DNA from: Pseudevernia furfuracea
Lineage: Eukaryota > Ascomycota > Lecanoromycetes > Lecanorales > Parmeliaceae
Assembly (NCBI GenBank): GCA_022315425.1
Contig: JAIUPT010000041.1
Span: 558,001-622,000 of the forward strand
Length of the DNA: 64,000 nt
Direction of reading: 5' to 3'
Below the pieces are notes generated by a model. It saw nothing but the letters and a program-made list of their open reading frames with translations. It was not told the origin of the DNA and did not search any database. Below are positions 1-9,688 of the stretch, in pieces. How positions within the stretch are numbered: position 1 is the stretch's first letter; every line of letters starts with the position of its first letter. A program made the translations under genes and the position numbers.

Positions 1-1183
1 CGGGCGCGGGTAGGTAGCTGAGAAACGGTCAACAAGGACTACACACGGCCCTGCCATTTTCCACGATCCATTAACCTGTACAATTCAGCAGAGTAACAGC
101 GTGTTTCTCATAAGACTCACTTCAACAGCTGTAGGGGAAGTGAGGGTTTCGAAGAAGGAGAAGACAGGACTGTCTTCGAAAGGGAAGGCGAGTGGAAAAG
201 CGACACTCTGCTCAAGCAGAAAGTCTGAGTTTCTACCAACCGATTCCAGAAGATAGCGATTAGGCCTATCGCCAACAATAGTTTGCAAAGACTGAATATC
301 CATGCCTCGATTGGGTACTCCGAAAAATAGCAGTCCGGCAATAGAACGAATCCTGGCTTTGTCTGAATGGTCTCCCCGGCTCAATTTGATGATTGCCTAA
401 AGACGCAATTAGAACAAGTGTGCCACGTCTTGGTTATCATTGAGACATCACCTGTTTCGCAACAAGCCCGCCAAGACTATGCGCAATGATAACCAGTGGT
501 CTTAATACAGGCTTCTGCCAAGTCAGCACATGATGTTCGTTCGTTGCTTGGCTGTCACTCACCTTACATCTGCCCAGCTCCATGATGTAACGAGCTAGGC
601 TATCTGCTATGATTGACACATTCTGGTTGCTATCGCTTCCATCAAGTCTAGAATCGTATCCATAGAGGAGGACCCTTAGGCCCGGAAGGTGTCTAGGCAG
701 GCTGTCACGCAGCCACATGTACGAGCCGCCTTTCTCCTTGAAGGAACCGAAAGCGTGACCTCCTAGGCCACAGACGACTAGACAGTCCGTGACCTCATCT
801 GTTGCCTCGGGCGTGTTCAAAGGAGTAAGGCCATGAAAGTGTGTATCGAAGACCAACGCGTGATCTGCCCCAGTGTGCAGATCAACGTCCTCCTCAGAAA
901 GGTCAATCGGCCATTGATTGTCTTTACCTGTGCCCGAAAGTGCAGGCGGTATCGTGAAAAATGTCACGGTAGCTACCTGACTCGGCGCCTGGTAATGATC
1001 CACTGCCAAAGAAGTAATCTTTAACCCAGACTTGGTATATGATATTTTAAGAGCCCGTGCTAATAAATGACTAATGTCTTCAATGCTCTTATCAGGCGGG
1101 AGGCCAGACACGCGATAAACTATAGAGGAGGCTTTGCTTGAATCAGCGGGTGAAGGCATGGCCTTCCCCTCGTAGGTTTCCAT
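1..1183 (-). CDS. Fungal alpha/beta-hydrolase (DUF676-like serine esterase) N-terminal part, runs off left edge
   Basis: Three exons join cleanly on the minus strand: 1183-452, intron 451-397, 396-121, intron 120-76, then 75-1 off the edge. The protein shows GLGGHAFGSFKEKGG, then GYDSRL, then the nucleophile elbow HSLGG, followed by FFGVPNRGM, SFFET and, across the second intron, WKMAGP-VLVDRFSAT. This order is typical of the serine-esterase domain at the N-terminus of many large fungal proteins (often followed by NACHT, ankyrin, TPR or WD repeats), which are discussed as NLR-like or of unknown role. The C-terminal partner domain lies outside the window. The ATG at 1183 is the first convincing start, but an upstream exon is possible. 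No in-frame damage is seen, so this is probably a live gene. Confidence 0.8.
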
Positions 1184-1689
1184 GAGGACTCCTCGTGCTC
1201 TACGGTCGACTCTTCACGAGGAAACCAGAGAAAAGGTAGTAGTTGAAGCAAAGACACGATGAAGTGATCAGGGTGGCCACACCAAGTTCGCCAAGACAAT
1301 TTTTGAGGCAGTAGCTCCGAAAGCAAGGCTGTTGAGGGTGGTGCGGGCATCGTTCTGATTCGCTTTCTGACGAAGCTCATTTTGGCGCCTGAATCCGCTA
1401 TACTCTTTCTAGACACCTGCTTTAGTCTTGCTGATTGATTGGTCGCATAGAGTGTACTCAACATGGCACGATATGTACAACATACAACATAGGAAGTTTT
1501 ATTGCGGAGATCAATCAGCCTCGGAGAGGATACGAAAACAATATATAAACCGGACTGTTGACAACATTTTTGTCATTTCAAATCGAGATTCTCTCCTTTG
1601 TATTAGCTCTCGACGAAATTTTGGACACGAAACAAGTCGATCTACTCCTCGAGAACAGACGACACATATCACTAACCCCATAGCCTATG
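1184..1689. other. No gene recognised
   Basis: Upstream of the esterase-like gene. Open frames exist on both strands but none has recognisable motifs or splices into a neighbour. It may hold the promoter of the minus-strand gene. Confidence 0.4.
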
Positions 1690-1731
1690 TACAAGCGATA
1701 GGGCTGAGTAGTGCAATTCCAACACTCCCTC
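1690..1731 (-). repeat. Inverted copy of a Copia-type LTR 5' end
   Basis: Read on the minus strand from 1731, the sequence starts TGTTGGAATTGCACTACTCA and runs on through AGCCCTATCGCTTG. It matches, in opposite orientation, the LTR start at 2952 almost base for base over about 37 bp. A purine tract (AAAGAGGGAG, minus strand) sits just before it, as expected for a polypurine tract plus 3' LTR start. It therefore looks like the edge of a second, oppositely oriented or inverted element. Confidence 0.6.
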
Positions 1732-1825
1732 TTTGTTGCAATAGAGGCGAGTTTCTGGGCATAAATACCTGGTCTATGGCCACCTCCATAGCTTTTTCTT
1801 TATGCTTCTCATCCTTCTCGGAAAT

Positions 1826-1905
1826 TTATATAGCCATATAGCACTAAGCCTATTTGGTCATCGGATCATTATTCTTCCGCCTCCGGCGCATCCAACATTG
1901 CAACA
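1826..1905 (+). repeat. 3' end of a 5' LTR (Copia-type), truncated
   Basis: The stretch ending in CATCCAACATTGCAACA resembles the end of the solo LTR at 42390-42641 (shared CGGATCAT-ATTCTTCCGC and GCGCATCCAA blocks). It ends in CAACA, the inverted match of the TGTTG that starts these LTRs, and is followed at once by a primer-binding site. The 5' part of this LTR is missing or rearranged, because an inverted LTR start lies at 1690-1731. Confidence 0.6.
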
Positions 1906-1919
1906 GGTTATGAGCCCGG
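1906..1919 (+). promoter_or_regulatory. Retrotransposon primer-binding site (half-tRNA initiator Met type)
   Basis: GGTTATGAGCCCGG directly follows the LTR end. Its first twelve bases are the reverse complement of the initiator tRNA-Met anticodon stem-loop (GGGCTCATAACC). Copia of Drosophila and Ty5 of yeast use this kind of half-tRNA primer; assignment to that group is inferred from it. Confidence 0.65.
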
Positions 1920-1926
1920 TTAGCCA

Positions 1927-2931
1927 TTGACACCCAACAACGATCCATTGAATATCCAAGAAGACGTCAGCATGACTCCAAGACGTAACGAGACCGCATC
2001 CGCCGAGGGCACGGCGTCACCAATGTCAGAGGACCGCGGGTCGCTCATCTCGGTCGCACTGAAGAGAGAGACTGCAACCCCAGGAATTGTTCGACAAGGG
2101 GACAGATTGCAGGTGGACCTGAATCACCTGGATAGGGCAGTTATGAAAGCACGTGAAAGCAAGATGCTGACTCTGAAGCATAACAACTATCACACGTGAG
2201 CATAGGCCCACAAACGGTTCTTCACAGAAAGAGGTCTATTCGACATCATCGATGGAACGCTGTCACGCCCAAACTACGATGACGAGCCTCGAATCACGAA
2301 CTGGATGATCTTGAACGCTTGGATAAACGATACGCTGTCTGGCGATATCGAAGAGAGCCAGCAGCATTACGTTGACCAAATGGGAACGTCCCAGGAGACT
2401 TGGAACGAACTCAGGCGCATACATGGTGTAAGCGGCAAAGGAAAGTTGGCCCCCATGATGCAGACGTACCATTCGTACGCCAAGGGTGCTGGTGAGACCA
2501 TTGATCAGATGTCGGCCACCATCAGGAGGATGTGTGACGATATTGAGAATCTGGCCCCCGGTATGAGACCGGCAGATATTAGCATCGCCACAATCATGAT
2601 GAACGCCTGTCAGGGCAAAGAATACGCCATGGCGAAGCACACTCTGAACAACCTAGAATGGGAAGATCTGACCCCAGGACGGGTGGTGGAACAGCTCCGA
2701 GGGGTGGAGCAGGATATTCGCAAGGATGCAGCACACGTTGCTAGCACCAGAGGAAAACGCGCTGGCAAACCAGGCCTATCGAGAGGATCCTCGGGCGGTG
2801 TCGACAAGTCGAACGTCGAGTGTTATGGATGTGGCAAGAAGGGGCACTACAAAAGCGAATGCCCGAGCAAGAAGGACGAGAGGGAGCTACAGACTACAAG
2901 GCGACGACGAGGGTATACTGACCGTCGATAG
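1927..2931 (+). pseudogene. Copia-type gag with CCHC zinc knuckle, two in-frame stops, no pol
   Basis: One frame runs from about 1927 (first ATG at 1972) to the stop at 2931. It is interrupted only by TGA at 2197-2199 and TAG at 2203-2205, both at positions where tryptophan would be expected, so G-to-A (RIP-type) change is likely. The frame otherwise reads as a Copia gag (UBN2/DUF4219-like): NYHT, IIDGTLSRP, MSATIRRM, then the knuckle CYGCGKKGHYKSEC (CX2CX4HX4C) near the end. There is no protease, integrase or reverse transcriptase: the stop is followed within 20 bases by a polypurine tract and the 3' LTR start. The unit is about 1 kb between LTR edges, so it is either an internally deleted Copia copy or a non-autonomous gag-only element. 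Confidence 0.75.
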
Positions 2932-2942
2932 GCCTAAGTATT

Positions 2943-2951
2943 GAAAGGGAG
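2943..2951 (+). promoter_or_regulatory. Polypurine tract
   Basis: GAAAGGGAG lies immediately before TGTTAGAATTGCAC, the LTR start, in the position of the plus-strand primer of an LTR retrotransposon. Confidence 0.6.
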
Positions 2952-2990
2952 TGTTAGAATTGCACTACTCAGCCCTATCGCTTGAATATA
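2952..2990 (+). repeat. Start of 3' LTR, truncated
   Basis: TGTTAGAATTGCACTACTCA and the next 17 bases match the inverted copy at 1731-1690. After about 37 bp the similarity stops, so the LTR is cut short or has diverged beyond recognition. Confidence 0.6.
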
Positions 2991-3475
2991 GTCAGAGATT
3001 TTACGTAGCAGCAAACTATCCGTCACCAATATTCCAACACCTTTGCCTTGCGTCGACAAGGCTGGCAAGCTGACCACCCTCGTTTTCTCTCGACTTTGAT
3101 CGAAGTTACAATCCATTGCTTGTGCACAACTCTGAGAAAAGGCAATCTTGATGAGCCGTGTCTTACGTCATTCCTGATTACGCACTGATTGTGATATATG
3201 GCGAGCTCGGACGCGTCCGTCATCGCGTCTTCCCGCAACCTAGCCACGAGAACATGGCCCCTCTAGAGCGCGTTGTGACAGGTGAGCCTTCAGGATCTTA
3301 CGGTGCTGCAGGCAGTGTTTCGGTGGACCCCGAACATCATACGCGACACGCTTCCAGACGAGCTCTCCCTCCAACAGTCTCGAGGCGACAGTATGTTGAG
3401 ATACTCGATTCTCACCGTGCTGTGCTGAGGAAGCTTAAAGCATGGCATTAATGGGACATTAATCGTTACAAATCT
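2991..3475. other. No gene assigned; possible 5' part of the CorA-like relic
   Basis: An open frame at 3158-3451 lacks an ATG at its start and shows no known motif. It may be the degraded 5' part of the gene that follows. Confidence 0.3.
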
Positions 3476-5254
3476 TTGAGTAAATTCCCAACGAGCAAGG
3501 CTGGATTCACGAAGCGGCCAATCCGCCCGACCCCTAGTCAACTCTCGTTACTCACCACACACTTCTTTCCGCCACGTCGGTCACTCAAAGTAGTTGTTTG
3601 TGATTTTTGCGAAGGCCGTTTTGACCGATTTGAAGTCGATCTTGATTATATAAAGGAATGTAAGTCCTTATCCTGCTCCCGGTGTAACGTTCTAACGCTT
3701 GGATGTTACATTAGACCTGGAGGACAAACCAATGTGGGCAACGGTGCGGTAGATGTCTGTTCTCCCAATCCAAACGCGCTCGACGCGACTGACGTTCGAA
3801 GACACGTACCAGTAAGCCCAAGCTTAGTGAAATCCATGAGACAATATTCCATCTGCAAATTTCATCTCACCCTCTAAATTACTAGATTGAACGTTCTAAT
3901 TGACAGCTTGCCCTTTTTCAGAGCGTTGAGGAACTCTTCACCCAGCGTCAGGGTCTTTTCAGCCAGTGTGAGGTCAAAGAAAGGCCCTACAATGGGTTCG
4001 AAACTTTGAAATTCAGAGGCCGGCAGTACCTGCAGGATCAATCAGACGTATTCAACATCCTCCGCGAGTCTCCCCGTCTTAGTGTTGAGCTTGACAAGCT
4101 CAACTTCAAGGACGATGTGATCAGATATTTCGGGCATCACGTGTGGCGGAGAGCATATCTTCTCGGGATCGGACGCGGGTTCTGAAAAGATGTCCAGTCA
4201 GACTTGCCATGGCAACTTGATGAAGGTATCCGCAGTGACTTCTCCAAAGTTGAACTCGCAGGAGGCTCGCTGGCACCAGAATTGGGGCCAACAACTCTTG
4301 TCTCGGCACTTCAACTACAGCAATACATTTCTTGTGCGCGACTATTTTCGATGCTTTCCACGAGAAGATGCTTGTCATAGCCCTTCACAGTTTTTACCGT
4401 GACTGCCTTCTGATATTCTTAGGGTTTCTTTTCACAACTTCGCCTACTGTAGGCTTTAATTATATGGACCTCGGTTACGAGAGGTACATCGATATCCCAT
4501 CAAATGCTTATACTGTGCACCCTGAATACTCTGCTTTGGACAGCATCCGGAAACGATGGGAGACCCATGGAACAACCTCGTGGGGCATGAAGTCGGTGCC
4601 TTGGCTTATGGTAATACTGATCATCGAGTTGGAGGTCGCGCCTCATGGCGATCATTTGAGGGAAAATATCCCAGATATACAAAATGCTTATCTTCGCATC
4701 GTGCGAGATTTGGTAAGTACGATCCCGTCAGAAATATTTGTTGCTCATTAGGCCTAGGAACGTCGTCGAGCTTCTCGGTTCAGAAGACAACGACAACCAC
4801 CCTCGACCAATCAGCGACTTGAAAGGCTCCTTAGATGTGGTAATGACCTCAGATCTGCACATAAAATCCGTCGCCTGATCCTGTTGAGACATGCTATCAT
4901 CGCAGAGTCTAATAACAAGGCGATCCTCTTCTTCACCGTCGTGACTATTTTCTGTTTTATCTCTAACGTTCTTCACAGTAAGTCTACCCTTCAGATTGAA
5001 CCCCTCTGATTTTCTCGAGAATATCTAACTTTCCGACTATCCCTTGTACCTCAATCCAATCTCAGGAAAGTAATGCTGACTCCAAAACCCTGAAGTCGTG
5101 CTTTGGAATGAACCTTCAAGCCATCTCCAATACGGATAAGACGCAAGGTTACTTCTGGGCCGTTTGCGGGAGTATTACTCTCTTTGTTGTGAGCTTCGCA
5201 GTTGTCTTTGGTTTCAAGGAGCGCCTCTATAGCCGGCTGGGTGTGGGCCAATAG
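3476..5254 (+). pseudogene. CorA-like magnesium-transporter-type protein, disrupted
   Basis: Fungal CorA-like proteins have a long soluble N-terminus and end in two membrane helices with a GMN motif. Here the end reads SLTFFTS, then across the intron 4978-5094 CFGMNLQAI, then a hydrophobic helix (YFWAVCGSITLFVVSFAVVF) and stop at 5252. Upstream are ESNNKAILFF, YERYIDIPSNAYTVHPEYSA and RYFGHHVWRRAYLLGIGRGF. The parts do not form one reading frame: TGA at 4183-4185 interrupts an otherwise continuous frame, a frame change is needed near 4331-4345 (from QQYISCA to TIFDAFHEKM), and another near 4945-4955 inside the first helix. An intron at 4712-4757 restores the frame in between. The stop could be hidden in an unrecognised intron, but three breaks favour a decayed gene. 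The true start was not found. Confidence 0.6.
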
Positions 5255-5517
5255 AGATTATTCACGGGCTCGAGAAATCAGACAACAGCAACGAACGACT
5301 GCATGCGAGCTGTCGAAAGAGCTTGGGACTTGAGGGATGATGTGGAAATGAGCGTATGGCATGAAGGATATTTTTGGCTGACAACCATATCAGAGGACAC
5401 CGCGATAAAGAAGTAAGGGTCGCATGTAATGTTCGTTCGATCTAGTCTACACCAACCCATCCTAAAGCTACAATCTCAACCTGAACATCGGATAACGATG
5501 TCCTGGAAATTTCTTAT

Positions 5518-6399
5518 TCAAACCCACTCAAATGCATCCTTCTCGTCCTGACTCAACAGCTCCCAAGCTCTCTTGCCCGCCACCTCTCGCACTTCTTTCT
5601 TCCATGACAATGTCCTGGCGACCCTCTTCCACCGGCCCACCACGACTCTTCCACTCTCGAAAAACAGAACGCCGAACATGGGAACCAGCGAACTCCAACT
5701 CATGATCGCCGAAGTCGCCACAGCAAGTTTCGGGCAAGTCCCACCGTCACATCTCGGCCGTGCCATCAACCCGAAGCCATACACCAGCCATTCGGTGGCC
5801 ACGATAGCACAAGCACGATTCACAACGATGCAGTACTCGCTCTGGCACCTGTAATAAGCGGCATCAGCACGGCCCAGACCTTCACTCAATGCCGCCACGT
5901 TGGTCGCCGCCGTCGATGCCACTAGCCTCAAGCTAACGGAAAGGGCGACCGCCGTCCAGTATAGGAGAGAAAACCCCGAGCCATCCGTCAGGCTTGGCAC
6001 CACGTCGCACGCAGTGCGCGTGCCAAGTTGAACGCCTTTGCCGTCTCGGAAAACGTGTGCGTTTTGGATGAGGATGAGGATGAGGAAGAGGGACCCGCCG
6101 ACGACCAATCCGGCCCAGGACATCAACCACATCAGCTTGTGGTGGACCAAGTCGGCCATTTGCGTGTCGTGGTTGGCTTGGGCTTTGTCGACTTCGAGTT
6201 GACGTTGCTTGCGGTGCTCGATTGTCCGGGCGAGGATACGGGACCATATTTTGCTTTCTTGGGTCCAGGCTGCGCGTTGGCTGTCGGTGTCCAGGGGAAC
6301 TGGACGGAAAACTGTGGTGGTGGGAATGGGTACGGAGCGGAGTCCTTCTTGGGTGGAAGCTGGTCGGTAGGCGCGCATGATGGGGAGGCCGCCTGCCAT
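5518..6399 (-). CDS. Hypothetical four-helix membrane protein, 293 aa
   Basis: Single-exon gene starting at the ATG at 6399. The N-terminus (1-85) is polar with a charged helix rich in K, R, Q and E (about 48-85). Four hydrophobic segments follow at about 89-112, 142-165, 193-212 and 224-247, and the last 45 residues are basic then acidic. Paired cysteines flank the loop between helices 3 and 4 (CDGGTC). I do not recognise the family; several fungal orphan membrane proteins have this layout. Codon use is GC-rich and regular, so the gene looks intact. Confidence 0.65.
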   Translation of the reverse strand: MAGGLPIMRAYRPASTQEGLRSVPIPTTTVFRPVPLDTDSQRAAWTQESKIWSRILARTIEHRKQRQLEVDKAQANHDTQMADLVHHKLMWLMSWAGLVVGGSLFLILILIQNAHVFRDGKGVQLGTRTACDVVPSLTDGSGFSLLYWTAVALSVSLRLVASTAATNVAALSEGLGRADAAYYRCQSEYCIVVNRACAIVATEWLVYGFGLMARPRCDGGTCPKLAVATSAIMSWSSLVPMFGVLFFESGRVVVGRWKRVARTLSWKKEVREVAGKRAWELLSQDEKDAFEWV

Positions 6400-6807
6400 G
6401 TTGAAGTTGCTTTGGTCGGGCTTGTAAGTAGAGTTGTATATGGTATGCCGGTGTGGTTGTTTACTTGTACTTTGATGTGGTGGTTGTTGGTAGTGGAGGA
6501 GGTGGTTTGGAGGATAGAGGGAAAGGACGAGCGGACTCTGGCATATTATACCTCTCAGGATAATCGAAAATTAAAAGCGTGCTTCAACCCTGGTCCCAAA
6601 GAAATTTAATGCAATATTTCTCTTTCGAGCCTTCCTCGAGTCATCCCCCGCTTGGCATACAGAATTTCCGCCCGATATGGCTTAGTCTAGGCTTCGCACC
6701 ATGAAAAATTCTCAATCCGAAGGAGCCATCCATCCAGTCTCTTTAACTAATTAGCAGAAAAAAGAAAAAAAAAACACGAGCAAATCAATATCAACTGGAG
6801 CAAAACT
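6400..6807. other. Intergenic, probable promoter of the minus-strand membrane protein
   Basis: G/T-rich on the plus strand close to the gene, then mixed sequence with an A-rich run near 6759-6776. No gene is supported. Confidence 0.4.
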
Positions 6808-6893
6808 TAGTCGCGCGGAGGATCGAACTCCGAACCTTCTCGGAAAACATTCATTTTGTGAACGAGAAATCATAACCATTAGACCACGCGACT
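6808..6893 (-). tRNA. tRNA-Val(CAC) with a 13-nt intron
   Basis: The minus strand folds as a full tRNA. The acceptor stem AGTCGCG/CGCGACT has seven pairs with discriminator A (complement of 6808). The D arm starts GTCTAATGGTT, the anticodon stem is TCTCG/CGAGA, and the T arm is CGGAG-TTCGATC-CTCCG. The loop reads TT-CAC-A before the intron (6844-6856) and C after it, so the intron sits one base 3' of the anticodon, the standard eukaryotic position. The anticodon CAC gives valine. A TTTT Pol III terminator follows on the minus strand at 6805-6802. Confidence 0.92.
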
Positions 6894-7640
6894 GTCGCAA
6901 ATATTTATCCTAGTGTTATATATATTACAATGCTAAGAATGAACAAGTGCCATCGTGGAAGCTCAAAGCTTAGCTAATCTCCCATCTGGCTCTCGAATGT
7001 GTCAAGATTTGAGGATACCAAAGAGAGATGAGGATGAAAGATAGATTATTCTGTCTCAGAACTCTCCTGGGGGATGTCTTTGACCCTATACAAATACAGT
7101 CATTATAAGCGACATACGTAGTGGTCATAGCTGAGACATGACTGAGAGGAGGCTGGGAACCCCACATTTTGACAGATAAAAGCCTCAGCAAAGCAAGGCC
7201 AATTCGCCGCTGAATGATTGTCAGAGTTGGGGGCATGGGTCATGTGTTTCGTTGTTCTTTCTGTGGCGGGCTTTCTGAGTCTGTGTCTCCTGGCAGAAAG
7301 AGTCTCTCTCTCTCAGTCCTACTTCTCCTGGGGAAAAGCTTAGCCGAGGATATTCTGATTCAGATGGCTTTGCTACACCGTAAGATCAGTAGTATAATCA
7401 GGCGTTTAAGAAAGCCTTAGGAGCCGGTGAAGTGTGACCCATCACTACCTTCATGAATTGCAGGCAACGCTCTACAGACCAAGGAGCAAGTGATTTATAG
7501 AAGACCCATTCGAATAGTGAATGCTAGCAGAGCCGACAAAGTTCCCATCACTCACACTCTCTATGCTCCCGAGACTTGTGCTTTCTCCCCCCAACCATCT
7601 TCCATCCAAAAACAAAAACAACAACCTCAACCTCAACCTC
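6894..7640. other. Intergenic, no gene recognised
   Basis: Small open frames on both strands without motifs. A short CT run lies near 7303-7316 and a CAACCT-type microsatellite at 7624-7645 leads into the tandem duplication. Confidence 0.4.
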
Positions 7641-8234
7641 AACCTTCACCAGCAGATGTTTCATCGAAACGTCTTCAACATCTTCTATAACTTTGCATAT
7701 CCAAGTATTTGCATGCCTTGAACAGTGACATTTAACAAATGATACACAATGTTTTCACTACATCCCTCACTTCAAAAACCCACCCACTTTGATCCTTACC
7801 AAAGTCCCTTCAATTTCCCTCTCACCTTTCACACCCAGCTTTTTGACTCCATACCTCACTCCAACTTCTCACGCACTTGGTTGGACCTTTACCAGAGGCC
7901 TCCTTCACCTCCCCTCGCCTTGAAACCATACAACGATAACAACAACCCCAACCTTCACCAGCAGATGTTTCATCGAAACGTCTTCAACATCTTCTATAAC
8001 TTTGCATATCCAAGTATTTGCATGCCTTGAACAGTGACATTTAACAAATGATACACAATGTTTTCACTACATCCCTCACTTCAAAAACCCACCCACTTTG
8101 ATCCTTACCAAAGTCCCTTCAATTTCTCTCTCACCTTTCACACCCAGCTTTTTGACTCCATACCTCACTCCAACTTCTCACGCACTTGGTTGGACCTTTA
8201 CCAGAGGCCTCCTTCACCTCCCCTCACCTTGAAA
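7641..8234 (+). repeat. Tandem duplication, 309-bp unit, in the leader of the next gene
   Basis: Copy 1 spans 7641-7949 and copy 2 spans 7950-8234, with offset 309 bases (103 codons). Across about 285 aligned bases I see two substitutions (near 7817/8126 and 7917/8226) plus a small indel at the end. Both copies keep an open frame starting at ATG 7749 and 8058, each beginning MFSLHPSLQKPTHF. The repeat ends about 30 bases before the ATG of the coiled-coil gene, so it duplicates promoter or 5' UTR sequence. Confidence 0.9.
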
Positions 8235-8266
8235 AACCATAACTCCATATCCTAAAAGCACACAGC

Positions 8267-9688
8267 ATGGACACATCGAACCCCTCAGTCACCATGCAGC
8301 AGCGCCTTTCCACCATGGCCTCCTCCCACTCCCCCATAACATCCACAGCCCTCTTCTCCGACCGCGTCGGCATCGACCAAATGGACGGGCACGGCATCCT
8401 GTCCGGCCAGCCGAAATCCTACGCTCGGCCCTGGCCAGGCTGCATCCCCGCGGAACAGCTCGGCAAAGAGAACCTCCCGCCCTTCTACGTGCGCCTGCAG
8501 GACGACCAAGTGGGGCACCTCGCGCATTGGGTCGGCACGTCACGGGGGTCCATCACGCGGCTCAAGCTCGGACAGGTCTGGCCCTGGGACTTCGACGCGC
8601 AGGGGAGGATCTCGTCGAGGAGAGACAGCTGGGGCGCCGCGTACGGGGGCTGCGGCAAGGAGAGGGGAAAGGGCCTGGGCGGCGGGAAGAAAGTGCCGAC
8701 GTGGACGGATCCGGGGTTACCGCTCACGTACACGAGCAGTCACAAAGTCATGGCCGGGGAGCTCGACGCTCTCAAGAGGGGCGCGGTCGGGAAGAGGAAA
8801 GCGGAAGAGGAGGCCGGACGGAACGCGTGCATGCCGGTGAAGAAGCCTAGGCCGAGTAACATGGGCACGGAGTTGAAAAGGATGAAAGAGGATGCGGCGA
8901 AGAAGCGTCAGCAAGACAAGGCCACCGACAAGGAGAAAGATCGACTTACCGGGGCGAAGCCGGAGATGCGAGACGCGTTGCAAATTGTCGGTACCCTGAT
9001 GAGGAGTGCCACGGAAACCGAGAACCAAAATGCCGCGCTCGAAGCCATGCTATTAAAAAACGAAACCCAATACGTCAAAGACACCGATGACATGTTCGAC
9101 GAATGGCTAGCCTACAACGAAGTAAAACGGAAAGAGGTCAATAGGATCTATGAGGACCACGCCGTCGAGATCAAGAGTCGTGATGCTAAGATTGAGGCCT
9201 TGGAGACAGAATCAAAGGGCTCCAGAGCTCGCCTCGATAGGGAGAAGCAGAAGATCAGAGTCCGCGATGAGCGTTTGGCACGGGTCAAAAGCCTTTGGGT
9301 GCAGGAACAGGACAACCTCGACTGGAAACTCAGACAAATTGAAGACTTTGCTGTCGACCTCGACGAGCTATCAGAACTCAACTATGAAACGGATGGTTCG
9401 GCGGACGAGGGGTCGGACTTCGAAGCTGAGGCGGAGAAACCGGAAGATGACACCGAGGAGGAGCCGAAGCAGGAGGTCAGGGAGGTCAAGGAGCCTGAGA
9501 CAACGAGGTCCGCAAATGGAAAGCTGCGGGAGGCCGTTGCTCGGGAGAGAGTCAAGAGCATAGAAGCGAAGGACGTTGTCAATCTCGATGAAGACGAATA
9601 TGAGGAGGAAGATGAAGGGCCCGTCTCTAGCTCACGGAAGGCAAGGTTGAGGAACTTGGTTCAAAACAGACCAGCTAAGCCCGTTTGA
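8267..9688 (+). CDS. Hypothetical coiled-coil protein with acidic C-terminus, 473 aa
   Basis: Single exon from ATG 8267. The N-terminal third has WPWDF and GWWG-free Gly/Trp patches (PWPGCIPAEQLGKENLPPFYV, HLAHWVG) that look like a small folded domain. Basic clusters KRKAEEEA and MPVKKPRP near residues 178-198 resemble a bipartite nuclear signal. Residues about 200-360 are charged and heptad-like, consistent with coiled coil, and 385-460 are strongly acidic (EDDTEEEPKQE, DEDEYEEEDEG). I recognise no family. Layout suggests a nuclear scaffold or chromatin-associated protein, which is inference. Its leader carries the 309-bp tandem duplication. The gene converges on coronin, 320 bp away. Confidence 0.7.
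   Translation: MDTSNPSVTMQQRLSTMASSHSPITSTALFSDRVGIDQMDGHGILSGQPKSYARPWPGCIPAEQLGKENLPPFYVRLQDDQVGHLAHWVGTSRGSITRLKLGQVWPWDFDAQGRISSRRDSWGAAYGGCGKERGKGLGGGKKVPTWTDPGLPLTYTSSHKVMAGELDALKRGAVGKRKAEEEAGRNACMPVKKPRPSNMGTELKRMKEDAAKKRQQDKATDKEKDRLTGAKPEMRDALQIVGTLMRSATETENQNAALEAMLLKNETQYVKDTDDMFDEWLAYNEVKRKEVNRIYEDHAVEIKSRDAKIEALETESKGSRARLDREKQKIRVRDERLARVKSLWVQEQDNLDWKLRQIEDFAVDLDELSELNYETDGSADEGSDFEAEAEKPEDDTEEEPKQEVREVKEPETTRSANGKLREAVARERVKSIEAKDVVNLDEDEYEEEDEGPVSSSRKARLRNLVQNRPAKPV

Noticed and set aside
6028..6609. 193-codon plus-strand frame, acidic and Val-rich
   Set aside because: Antisense shadow of the membrane protein at 5518-6399; composition mirrors that gene.
7749..8255. Two proline-rich open frames starting MFSLHPSLQ
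   Set aside because: They are the two copies of the 309-bp tandem duplication in a leader region; open frame length follows from the repeat and no protein family fits.
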